This document shows positions 5,886 through 12,191 of a stretch of DNA of 12,195 nucleotides, in pieces. The DNA comes from Thermoplasmatota archaeon. GTDB lineage: Archaea; Thermoplasmatota; E2; JACPAO01; JAHFTW01. The notes beneath the pieces are model-generated. The model saw only the letters and a list, made by a program, of their open reading frames with translations, was not told the origin of the DNA and ran no database searches. Both the position numbers and the translations under genes were made by a program. The stretch covers positions 1-12,195 of the forward strand of contig JANQNI010000060.1 of the NCBI GenBank assembly GCA_028289805.1, in the 5' to 3' direction. The stretch's first letter is position 1; the number at the start of each line of letters is the position of its first letter.

Positions 5886-5905
5886 GGTCCGAGCGACGCT
5901 CCTTG

Positions 5906-5913
5906 AATAAAAA
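5906..5913 (-). promoter_or_regulatory. TATA box for the lipoprotein-purP operon
   Basis: On the minus strand TTTTTATT (5913-5906) is the most A/T-rich word in this GC-rich intergenic region. It is centred about 25 nt before the ATG at 5885, the spacing of an archaeal TATA box with transcription starting at or beside the start codon. Confidence 0.68.
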
Positions 5914-5976
5914 GGAGTCTGGGCCGACCGTCGAATTGGCCCCCGGGGCGGGCACCGCCCCCCCTCCTTGCCGGGG

Positions 5977-5984
5977 GTTTTTGA
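5977..5984 (+). promoter_or_regulatory. Probable TATA-like element for the first tandem lipoprotein
   Basis: GTTTTTGA (5977-5984) lies about 27 nt before the GTG at 6007, in otherwise G/C-only surroundings. It is less canonical than the box on the other strand at 5906-5913, but its position supports the GTG start. The two boxes define a divergent promoter region about 120 bases long. Confidence 0.5.
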
Positions 5985-6006
5985 CGGCACCGCGTCTGCG
6001 CGGCGC

Positions 6007-6534
6007 GTGCGCTGGCTGCCCGTTGCATTGCTGGTCCTGTCCCTCTCCGGTTGCGTGGCGCCGGAGGAAGCCGCCGAGGACCCCCTCGTCGCCGTCTGCC
6101 CGCAGTGGGTGGAGGGGCCCGACGCCGCCACCGGCAACGCCACGGCGGTCCCCGGCGGCGTCGCGTTGGTGCTGGAGCCGACGCGCGACGGCGACCTCGC
6201 TGCCCTGCACGACGGCTTCCCGCTGGACCTGTACGTCCTGGAGGTCCGCTCGGAGGGCCCCGTCGTCGCCCGCGCCGCCACCACGGACGGCCGCAACCTC
6301 CTGCTGCGCGACGCGGCGGCCGCCGAACCGGACAGCCGCCCCAGCCTCGCCGCCGACGGGGAGGCCTCCTGGGCCGTCTACCTCACCGCCGTCACCCACG
6401 GCACCCCGGCGGACCCCAGCGGCGTCGTGCTCAACCTCACCGCCGACGCCCCCACCGAGGTTGCGGTGACGGCGACGCCGTGGTACCGCGTCTGCGGCGC
6501 CGTCGTCGACGCGCCCGAACAGCGGTCGTCCTGA
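6007..6534 (+). CDS. Small lipoprotein, paralogue 1 of a tandem pair, unknown function
   Basis: A 175-residue predicted lipoprotein. MRWLPVALLVLSLSGC is a Sec signal with lipobox LSGC (lipidated Cys16). The mature part opens with CPQW (Cys31), continues through PGGVALVLEP, FPLDLYVLEV and GRNLLLRD, and ends near WYRVC (Cys163) plus a short tail. These landmarks recur in the next gene (CPSW, PGGV, GRPLLFKD, WFRTC), so the two are diverged duplicates. The single Cys after the lipobox and the single C-terminal Cys could form a disulphide holding the ends of a beta-rich domain together. The GTG at 6007 is preferred to the TTG at 5968 because it gives a compact signal peptide like the other two lipoproteins here and matches the TATA spacing. 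I recognise no named family. Confidence 0.72.
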   Translation: MRWLPVALLVLSLSGCVAPEEAAEDPLVAVCPQWVEGPDAATGNATAVPGGVALVLEPTRDGDLAALHDGFPLDLYVLEVRSEGPVVARAATTDGRNLLLRDAAAAEPDSRPSLAADGEASWAVYLTAVTHGTPADPSGVVLNLTADAPTEVAVTATPWYRVCGAVVDAPEQRSS

Positions 6535-6590
6535 TTCTCCCCTGGGACGCGACCAAAACGCCCAAGAGCCCCGCGAGGCGATGGGCGTGC

Positions 6591-7217
6591 ATGCGCGTCC
6601 CGGCGGCGCTCCTTGCGCTCCCGATGCTGAGCCTCGCCCTCTCCGGCTGTGTCGGCGACGACTCCGGAGGGGAGCCGGACTTCACCCCCACGTGCCCGTC
6701 GTGGATCGTATTCTCCACGCGCGACGACGAGGGCAACACGGTGCGTCCCAAGGCGTTCCAGGCACGCCAGGTCCTGTTCTGGAACAACACGAGCGGCCCC
6801 GACGGCCCTGGCTCGTGGCCGGACACGGAGAAGGCGTCGCCCCCCATCACCCCCGGCAGCCCCGGCGGCGTGATGCTCAACGGCGAGCACCCGGTCGACT
6901 TCTACGACCTCGCCTTCGACCTCGCCTTCACCCTCGACGCGGACACGAGCCTGGAGGTGAAGACCGAGGGCGGCCGGCCGCTGCTGTTCAAGGACCTGGA
7001 TACGGGCCGGTACGCGTCCATCCTGCGCTGGCCCGACGGCACGAACACCACGGACCTGCCCACCTACCGCGTGGAACTGGCCCAGCCGGGCGAGGAGCCC
7101 GCCCCGGAGGCCATCGTCCTGCACTGGAAGCACGTGCCCAACAAGGACAACGACGCGCGCACCGACAGCTTCAGCGCCGCCACGTTCGACGTCACGGCGT
7201 GGTTCCGAACCTGCTGA
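6591..7217 (+). CDS. Small lipoprotein, paralogue 2 of a tandem pair, unknown function
   Basis: A 208-residue predicted lipoprotein with signal MRVPAALLALPMLSLALSGC (lipidated Cys20). The mature part begins with a short acidic linker and CPSW (Cys35), contains FWNNTSGPDGPG, PGGVMLNGEHPVDFYDLAFD, LEVKTEGGRPLLFKDL and DGTNTTDLPTYRVEL, and ends exactly at WFRTC (Cys208). It shares landmark order and the N- and C-terminal cysteines with the preceding 175-residue lipoprotein but has about 35 extra residues, mainly after CPSW. NNTS and GTNTT are potential N-glycosylation sites for an exported archaeal protein. The ATG at 6591 is 56 bases past the first paralogue; I see no strong TATA box, so co-transcription is likely. 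It converges on the PqqD-like gene with 12 bases between stops. Confidence 0.74.
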   Translation: MRVPAALLALPMLSLALSGCVGDDSGGEPDFTPTCPSWIVFSTRDDEGNTVRPKAFQARQVLFWNNTSGPDGPGSWPDTEKASPPITPGSPGGVMLNGEHPVDFYDLAFDLAFTLDADTSLEVKTEGGRPLLFKDLDTGRYASILRWPDGTNTTDLPTYRVELAQPGEEPAPEAIVLHWKHVPNKDNDARTDSFSAATFDVTAWFRTC

Positions 7218-7229
7218 GCGCACCCCCGG

Positions 7230-7562
7230 TCAGCGCAGCCGAACGAGGTCGTTGCTGACCATCGTCGACAGGAACTTCCCCAGGCGCGCCGGCAGGTCCT
7301 CCTCGTCCGGGTGGCGGCGCCGCAGCTCCGCCAGCACGTCGGCGACGCGCCGCCGGCCGTCGAGAAGCTGCCACACCTCGGAGCCCAGGGCGTCCAACTT
7401 GACCGTCAGCGTCGGCTTGACCCGGAACGCCTTCAGCATCCGCGAGCCGGCGGGGCCGAACTTGGACTTGTGGACGTGGACGCGGCCGTCGGGGGCGACC
7501 TCCCAGTCGCCGTCGCTGCGCTCTGCGACGCGCTCGCTCACGTCCGGGATGCGCTCGGACAC
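7230..7562 (-). CDS. PqqD-family (RRE-fold) protein
   Basis: A protein of about 110 residues. The C-terminal two thirds match the PqqD family: a strand LTVKLDALGSEVWQLLDGR (about 52-70), then RRVADVLAELRRRHPDEEDL and a final helix-strand KFLSTMVSNDLVRLR. PqqD-type domains are winged-helix peptide-binding modules (RiPP recognition elements) that present precursor peptides to modifying enzymes, often radical-SAM proteins. None is encoded in this window, so the role is open; a DNA-binding or adaptor function is also possible. The N-terminal 45 residues are charged with a basic patch (HVHKSKFGPAGSRMLKAFRVK). The start is uncertain: GTG at 7562 is used, but a TTG at 7592 overlapping the stop of the transporter gene is an alternative. 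It probably shares a transcript with the transporter upstream. Confidence 0.74.
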   Translation of the reverse strand: MSERIPDVSERVAERSDGDWEVAPDGRVHVHKSKFGPAGSRMLKAFRVKPTLTVKLDALGSEVWQLLDGRRRVADVLAELRRRHPDEEDLPARLGKFLSTMVSNDLVRLR

Positions 7563-7588
7563 GGGGGCGGCGACGGGGGAGGGGGTCC

Positions 7589-9637
7589 TCAAATCTGCGC
7601 CTTGGCCTCGTACTCGCTGCGCCGGCTCAGGTACCACAGCAGGAACACGAGGAAGCCGAACATCAGCAGGCCGGGCCAGACGAGACTGCCGTCGCTGACG
7701 GTGATGGCGTCGCCCGCCCCGGCGACGATGATGGCCGCCAGGGCGATGCCGACGAGGGCCTCGCCCGCGATCAGGCCGCTGGAGAACAGGATGCCGACGC
7801 GGTTGCCGTGGGTGCTGACGACGTCCCACCACTCGGCGCCGCGGCCGTGCTCCTCCCGGTCGCGCTTGCGGTTGTAGGCCGCCGTCGTGATCCACGCGAT
7901 GAGGCCACCGAGGAAGATGGGCGCCGACAGGCCGACGGGGAGGTAGATGCCGACGGCGACGGGCATGACGGGCGTCCCGAAGGGGGCGCCGGCCTTCTGC
8001 AGCGCCTCGTCGAGGACGATGAGCCCCAGCGCGAGCACGGCGCCGACGAGGAGCAGCGCCTGCGGCAGGGCGGGGCCGGTGCCGAAGACGGCCTCGGCGA
8101 CGAACCGCATCAGGCTCGCCTGGGGGGCGGCCAACTCGGCGCTGCCGAAGGTGTAGGCGTCGTGCAGGACCTGCAGCACCGGCGCGACGACGAGGGCGGC
8201 GGCCGAGACGCCCACGACCTGCATCACCTGCTGCCGGCGCGGGGTGCTGCCCAGGAGGTGGCCCGCCTTCAGGTCCTGCATGTTGTCGCTGGCGATGGCG
8301 CCGGCGGCGGCGATGACGGCGGCGACGAGGACGGTGGCGGCGGGGCCCACGTCGGATTCCACGCCCAGCGCGCGCAGCGTGAAGGCGCTGGCGAGCACCG
8401 TCAGGATGGTCACGCCGCTGATGGGGTTGTTGCTGCTGCCGACGATGCCGGCCATGTACGCCCCCACCGCCGAGAACAGGAAGCCGGTGACGACCATCAG
8501 CAGCGCCATGACGCCGGCGACCGCGACGCTGCCGGTGACGAACCAGTAGAGGCCGAAGATGGGCAGCACCATCCCGAGCACGCCGAGGAAGGTGGGGCCG
8601 ACGCCGAACTCCTGCTCCGTGCGCGGCACGTGCTCGCCGGGGGCCTCGCTGCGGCGGGCGACGGCCAGGCCCCTCCGTACGGCCTGGGCCAGGGGACCAC
8701 GCAGCTTGATGAGCGACCAGACGCCGCCCACGAGCATGGCGCCGACGCCCAGGTAGCGGATCTGGGTGCTCCAGATCAAGTCGGCGGCGTCCCCGGCGGC
8801 CAGGGCGGTCCAGTCGATGCTGCCCAGGTCGGGGTGCTCCAGGAGGGTCGCGTCGGCGGTGGCGCTGAAGACGGGGATGGCGACGGCCCACCCGATGAGG
8901 CCGCCCAGGAAGACCAGGCTGGCGATGGGCAGGCCGACGATGTACCCGACGCCCAGCAGGGCGGGGCTGAGGTCGCTGCCGAAGGCGTAGACACCCTGGG
9001 AGCGGAAGCGGCCGGCGAAGCGCGCCGTCTCCGCCCACATCGCCATGCCCGACTGGAGGAACTTGTAGCCCAGGCCGACGGCGGCGCCCAGCACGAGCGC
9101 CAGCACGCCGCTGGAGAGCCGCGGGTGGTCCTCCTCCCGGTCGACGGCGAGGGCCTCCTCCGCCTCCGCGTCCGGCACCCCCGAGCGCAGCACCTCCGAG
9201 GTCGCCACACCCTCCGGGAAACGCAGTTGGGCCTCCACGATGAGCGCCCGGCGCAACGGCACCGTGAACAGGACGCCGAGGATGCCACCCAGCAGCGCCA
9301 CGAGGGTCGTCTGGACGTAGTCCACCTCCGTCCAGTACCCCAGCAACAGCAGGGCGGGAATCGTGAACAGGATGCCCGCGGCCAGGGACTCGCCGGCGCT
9401 GGCGGCGGTCTGCACCGCGTTGTTCTCCAGGATGTTGCTGTTGCGAAACGCCCGCAGCAGCGCCATGGACACCACGGCGGCCGGGATGGAGGCCGACACG
9501 GTCAGGCCGACGCGCAGGCCCAGGTACGTGTTGGCCGCGCCCAGCACGATGGACAACAGCACGCCCAGCAGCACGCCCTTGAGGGTGAGTTCCTTCAGGC
9601 TGCGCTGCGAGGAGATGTACGGGACCGGCTGCGCCAC
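7589..9637 (-). CDS. OPT-family oligopeptide transporter
   Basis: A 682-residue polytopic membrane protein of the OPT superfamily, prokaryotic branch, which imports small peptides or metal chelates, probably driven by protons. Signature stretches are NTYLGLRVGLTVSASIPAAV (about 36-55), NILENNAVQTAASAGESLA (about 68-86), FPEGVATSEVLRSG, SSNNPISGVTIL (about 400-411) and DLKAGHLLGSTPRRQQ. At least a dozen hydrophobic segments are visible, separated by short loops, with a charged cytoplasmic loop near residues 155-175. Length is normal for the family (about 600-700). The start is GTG at 9637; the frame has no earlier usable start. An A-rich but weak box (ACCAAACC) is centred about 26 nt upstream. 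The PqqD-like gene begins at or just after its stop. It diverges from the 9742 gene across a spacer carrying an 11-bp direct repeat. Confidence 0.9.
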   Translation of the reverse strand: MAQPVPYISSQRSLKELTLKGVLLGVLLSIVLGAANTYLGLRVGLTVSASIPAAVVSMALLRAFRNSNILENNAVQTAASAGESLAAGILFTIPALLLLGYWTEVDYVQTTLVALLGGILGVLFTVPLRRALIVEAQLRFPEGVATSEVLRSGVPDAEAEEALAVDREEDHPRLSSGVLALVLGAAVGLGYKFLQSGMAMWAETARFAGRFRSQGVYAFGSDLSPALLGVGYIVGLPIASLVFLGGLIGWAVAIPVFSATADATLLEHPDLGSIDWTALAAGDAADLIWSTQIRYLGVGAMLVGGVWSLIKLRGPLAQAVRRGLAVARRSEAPGEHVPRTEQEFGVGPTFLGVLGMVLPIFGLYWFVTGSVAVAGVMALLMVVTGFLFSAVGAYMAGIVGSSNNPISGVTILTVLASAFTLRALGVESDVGPAATVLVAAVIAAAGAIASDNMQDLKAGHLLGSTPRRQQVMQVVGVSAAALVVAPVLQVLHDAYTFGSAELAAPQASLMRFVAEAVFGTGPALPQALLLVGAVLALGLIVLDEALQKAGAPFGTPVMPVAVGIYLPVGLSAPIFLGGLIAWITTAAYNRKRDREEHGRGAEWWDVVSTHGNRVGILFSSGLIAGEALVGIALAAIIVAGAGDAITVSDGSLVWPGLLMFGFLVFLLWYLSRRSEYEAKAQI

Positions 9638-9679
9638 GCCGCGCCATGCAGGGGGGATGGTTTGGTCGTTGCGCGTCGC

Positions 9680-9740
9680 GGTCGCACCGCAGGGGGGCGC
9701 CGCCGCTTCGCTTAAGACCCGCCGACCCTGGTCGCACCGC
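9680..9740. repeat. 11-bp direct repeat in the divergent transporter promoter region
   Basis: GGTCGCACCGC occurs at 9680-9690 and again at 9730-9740, exactly 50 bases apart. The copies flank the TATA-like box CTTAAG at 9711-9716. The second abuts the ATG at 9742, where a leaderless transcript would start; the first lies about 45 nt before the GTG of the OPT transporter. This could be a pair of regulator sites; function is inferred. Confidence 0.5.
9711..9716 (+). promoter_or_regulatory. TATA-like box of the beta-domain protein and symporter operon
   Basis: CTTAAG (9711-9716) is the only A/T-rich word in the spacer and is centred about 28 nt before the ATG at 9742. The same word, CTTAAGAAA, stands at the matching distance before the 52-residue gene near 12070, which supports both. 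Confidence 0.58.
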
Positions 9741-9741
9741 G

Positions 9742-10338
9742 ATGGCTCTGCAGAAGGTGGACGCGGTCATCGCCGGAGTGGGAGCCGTCGCGCTCCTCGC
9801 GACGGTGCTGGGCGTGGTCTTCTACGAGGAACTGGCCGGGGAACAGGAGATCACGTTCCCCACGAGCGACGTGGCCCTGACCGCCCAGGAGGGCGCCAGC
9901 GGCACCCCCCTCAACTTCGCGCTCCCCGACAACGCCACCCACGCCACCCTCGCGGTCGAGGTGGTCTTCAGCGGCCAGGCCGGCCAGGGCGGCAGCGCCA
10001 CCATCCAGGTGGACATGACCGGCCCCGGCGACTTCGTGGGCACCGCCAGCAGCAGCATGGCCATCGCCCCCGGCGACACCACCGGCACCGTGACCTTCGA
10101 GGTGCCCGAGTTCGCCTGGGCCACCGTCCCCGAACCGGTCACCGCCGAGCCCGGCAGCATCGACGAGACGCAGTCCTGGGACGAGGACCTCGTCGTCACC
10201 GTCACCGTCACCCCGCCCGCCGACGCCCTCGGCGCCATCCCCGGCGGTGCCATCAGCTACAGCTTCCAGGCGACCGTGACGCCCACCGTCTCCGTCTACG
10301 AGGCGTTCGCCGAGATCCCCGAAGTGGAGACCGCGTAG
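9742..10338 (+). CDS. Membrane-anchored extracytoplasmic beta-rich protein, possible partner of the symporter
   Basis: A 198-residue protein with one N-terminal membrane segment (about residues 8-28, VIAGVGAVALLATVLGVVFY) and no lipobox or clear cleavage site, so it is probably a membrane-tethered protein with its bulk outside. The rest is rich in Thr, Val, Gly and Asp with alternating strands (ATLAVEVVFSG, ATIQVDMTGPGDF, TGTVTFEVPEF, LVVTVTVTPP, SYSFQATVTP), suggesting an immunoglobulin-like beta sandwich. I recognise no named family. The stop is one base before the ATG of the symporter, so the two are translationally coupled and likely act together, for instance as an accessory or stabilising subunit; this is inferred from position. 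The ATG is set by the TATA box 28 nt upstream and by the immediate membrane segment. Confidence 0.77.
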   Translation: MALQKVDAVIAGVGAVALLATVLGVVFYEELAGEQEITFPTSDVALTAQEGASGTPLNFALPDNATHATLAVEVVFSGQAGQGGSATIQVDMTGPGDFVGTASSSMAIAPGDTTGTVTFEVPEFAWATVPEPVTAEPGSIDETQSWDEDLVVTVTVTPPADALGAIPGGAISYSFQATVTPTVSVYEAFAEIPEVETA

Positions 10339-10339
10339 C

Positions 10340-11758
10340 ATGGCCGGCGCACGCGGCACCTGGAACAGCAGCTTCGGCTTCATCATGGCCGCCGTCGGCA
10401 GTGCCGTCGGCCTTGGCAACCTCGTCCGGTTCCCCCGCGAACTGGCTGAGAACGGGGGCGCCGCCTTCCTGTTCGTCTACCTCATCCTCCTGCTGCTCGT
10501 CGGCCTGCCCGCCATCCTGGGCGAGATGAGCATCGGCAAGATGACCCAAATGAGCCCCGTCAACGCCTTCCGCAAGCTCGGCGGCGAGCACGGCAAGAAG
10601 TGGGCCGTCATCGGCGTCGCCGGCATGCTGGCCGCCATGTTCGTCCTGTTCTTCTACACCGTCATGACCGGCTGGACGCTGCGGTTCTTCCTCGGCGGCA
10701 TCACCGGCGCCTGGTTCGACGACCCCAGCGGCTACTACGGCGACATCGCCTACGGCCCCGCCACCATCTTCTGGCACCTGCTGGTCAGCATCATCACGGT
10801 CTACATCGTCAGCCGCGGCATCAGCGGCGGCATCGAGAAGGTCACCGTCATCATCATACCGGCCCTGTTCGCCATCCTCATCGGCATCGTCCTGTACGCG
10901 GCGTTCCAGCCCGGTGCCATCGACGGCTACAAGGAACTCTTCGACCCCGACTTCTCGGAGTTGACACCCAACAACATCGCCGCCGCCACGGGACAGGTGT
11001 TCTTCTCGCTCAGCCTGGGCCAAGGTGCCATGCTGACCTACGCGAGCTACATGGACAAGAAGCAGAGCGTCTCCAAGGACGGCACCACCATCGCGCTGGC
11101 CGACACCGGCGTCGCCCTCATGGCCGGCATGATGGTCTTCCCCGTGCTCGCCTTCACCGGCCTGCTGGCCAGCAACGACCCCGCCGTCCAGGAGGCCCTC
11201 GGCGGCAGCTTCGGCACCGCCTTCATCGCCCTCCCGAACGCCTTCGTGGCCATGGGCGACGTGATGGGCCGCATCGTCGGCACCGTGTTCTTCCTGGGCC
11301 TGTTCTTCGCCGCCCTCAGCAGCGCCATCAGCCTCATGGAGGTGCCCACCAGCGTCCTCATCGACCGCTTCGAACTGCCGCGCTGGAAGAGCGCCGTCCT
11401 CATCGGCCTCATCACCTACAGCTTCGGCGTCGTCAGCAGCATCAACGAGACCTGGTTCACCCTGTACGACGAGATCGCCATCAACGTCTTCATCGTGCTC
11501 GGCGTCGCCTTCACGACGTTCTTCGCTGGCTGGGTCGCCAAGGGCGTGGGCAAGGAACTCGACTCCGGGCTGCGCAGCCGCGTCGGCGTCTACATCGTCT
11601 GGCTGATGCGCACCGTCACCCCGGTCGCCATCCTCGCCGTGTTCTTCTTCGGCGGCCTCTTCGGCACCGGGGCGGACGGCGGCATCGAGTTCTGGGCCAA
11701 CGACGCTGGCTGGAACAGGCTCTGGCGCGAACTGAAGCTCGGCTTCGGCTTCGAGTAG
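10340..11758 (+). CDS. SNF/NSS-family (LeuT-like) sodium-dependent transporter
   Basis: A 472-residue neurotransmitter:sodium symporter homologue with 11-12 membrane segments, importing amino acids or related amines with Na+. TM1 reads AAVGSAVGLGNLVRFP then RELAENGGAAF, with numbering that happens to match LeuT (Gly20, Ala22, Val23, Asn27 for sodium and substrate); Ser21 replaces LeuT Asn21. TM3 keeps the Tyr before GWTL. TM6 is FFSLSLGQGAMLTYASYMDK, with Gln where LeuT has Phe259. TM8 is FFAALSSAISLMEV, carrying the serines of the second sodium site. Length is normal for the prokaryotic group. The changed Gln and Ser point to a more polar substrate than leucine, by inference. It is coupled to the preceding beta-domain gene (one-base gap) and followed by a pyrimidine-rich stretch. 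Confidence 0.93.
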   Translation: MAGARGTWNSSFGFIMAAVGSAVGLGNLVRFPRELAENGGAAFLFVYLILLLLVGLPAILGEMSIGKMTQMSPVNAFRKLGGEHGKKWAVIGVAGMLAAMFVLFFYTVMTGWTLRFFLGGITGAWFDDPSGYYGDIAYGPATIFWHLLVSIITVYIVSRGISGGIEKVTVIIIPALFAILIGIVLYAAFQPGAIDGYKELFDPDFSELTPNNIAAATGQVFFSLSLGQGAMLTYASYMDKKQSVSKDGTTIALADTGVALMAGMMVFPVLAFTGLLASNDPAVQEALGGSFGTAFIALPNAFVAMGDVMGRIVGTVFFLGLFFAALSSAISLMEVPTSVLIDRFELPRWKSAVLIGLITYSFGVVSSINETWFTLYDEIAINVFIVLGVAFTTFFAGWVAKGVGKELDSGLRSRVGVYIVWLMRTVTPVAILAVFFFGGLFGTGADGGIEFWANDAGWNRLWRELKLGFGFE

Positions 11759-11761
11759 GAC

Positions 11762-11803
11762 CCAGACCTCCTCCCACCTCCTTCCCCTTGCCCCTCATTC
11801 CCC
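11762..11803 (+). terminator. Pyrimidine-rich tract after the symporter gene, candidate terminator
   Basis: The bases just past the symporter stop are almost wholly C and T (CCTCCTCCCACCTCC, then TTCCCCTTGCCCCTC). Archaeal RNA polymerase ends transcription on T-rich tracts; this one is more C than T, so the call is tentative. The 125-base spacer (11759-11883) between these convergent genes shows nothing else. Confidence 0.3.
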
Positions 11804-11883
11804 GTGAGCCTCCGCTCGACGGAAGCAAGAAAACGCGCCCCGCAAAGGGCCCAAGTCGGGAAAAGGTCTCGGAAGCCGGCGGC

Positions 11884-12042
11884 CTACTGGCCGCTGAGGA
11901 ACTTCGAGATGAACACCATGGCGACGACGATCAGGACGCCGCCGACGAGGAGGATGAGCAGGGTGCGACGGTCGCGGGCCTTCTGGGCCTCGTCGTCCGT
12001 CATCGCCGGAGCGTCCTCCACCTTGCGCTGACTCTCAGCCAT
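11884..12042 (-). CDS. Tail-anchored small membrane protein, 52 residues, function unknown
   Basis: A 52-residue protein starting MAESQRKVEDAPAMTDDEAQ. The first half is charged and hydrophilic, followed by KARDRR and one hydrophobic segment (about residues 29-46, LLILLVGGVLIVVAMVFI), ending KFLSGQ. This is a C-terminally anchored membrane protein with a cytoplasmic N terminus by the positive-inside rule. I recognise no family. The ATG at 12042 is supported by a TATA-like CTTAAGAAA centred about 27 nt upstream; the internal Met14 is an alternative with a GGAGG 13 bases upstream. The frame stays open up to 12123, but those extra residues cross the promoter and are Arg/Pro-rich shadow sequence. 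Convergent with the symporter gene. Confidence 0.7.
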   Translation of the reverse strand: MAESQRKVEDAPAMTDDEAQKARDRRTLLILLVGGVLIVVAMVFISKFLSGQ

Positions 12043-12064
12043 CGGAGGCGCCGAGCGGAGGGCG

Positions 12065-12073
12065 TTTCTTAAG
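12065..12073 (-). promoter_or_regulatory. TATA-like box for the 52-residue tail-anchored protein
   Basis: On the minus strand CTTAAGAAA (12073-12065) is centred about 27 nt before the ATG at 12042. It repeats the CTTAAG word seen at the same distance before the gene at 9742. Confidence 0.58.
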
Positions 12074-12164
12074 CCCTCGGGGGAAGGGACCCACGCCCAC
12101 CCCGCCCGCCGCAATAAGCCCATGCCGAAGGACCCGCACGGGTCCGGACCGCCCCCCGCACCGG

Positions 12165-12170
12165 TTATAT
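12165..12170 (+). promoter_or_regulatory. Strong archaeal TATA box at the right edge
   Basis: GGTTATATCG contains TTATAT (12165-12170), the best match in the window to the archaeal TATA consensus. It is centred about 25 nt before an ATG at 12192-12194, predicting a leaderless gene running out of the window to the right. Confidence 0.66.
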
Positions 12171-12191
12171 CGCACCCCTTCTTGGCCGCGA

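Noticed and set aside
5945..5961. GC hairpin GGGGCGG, GCA, CCGCCCC between the divergent lipoprotein genes, considered as an operator or terminator
   Set aside because: Short G/C-only inverted repeats are expected by chance at this base composition, and it overlaps neither TATA box. Kept only as context.
3158..6028. Upstream extension of the minus-strand frame that ends at 2768, over 1000 codons in all
   Set aside because: Only the last 129 residues from the GTG at 3157 look like protein. The rest is Thr/Ser/Pro/Arg-rich shadow of purP and the lipoprotein, and a Shine-Dalgarno marks the true start.
12043..12123. N-terminal extension of the 52-residue gene to the ATG at 12123
   Set aside because: It would translate through the CTTAAGAAA box and add an Arg/Pro-rich stretch; the ATG at 12042 fits the promoter spacing.
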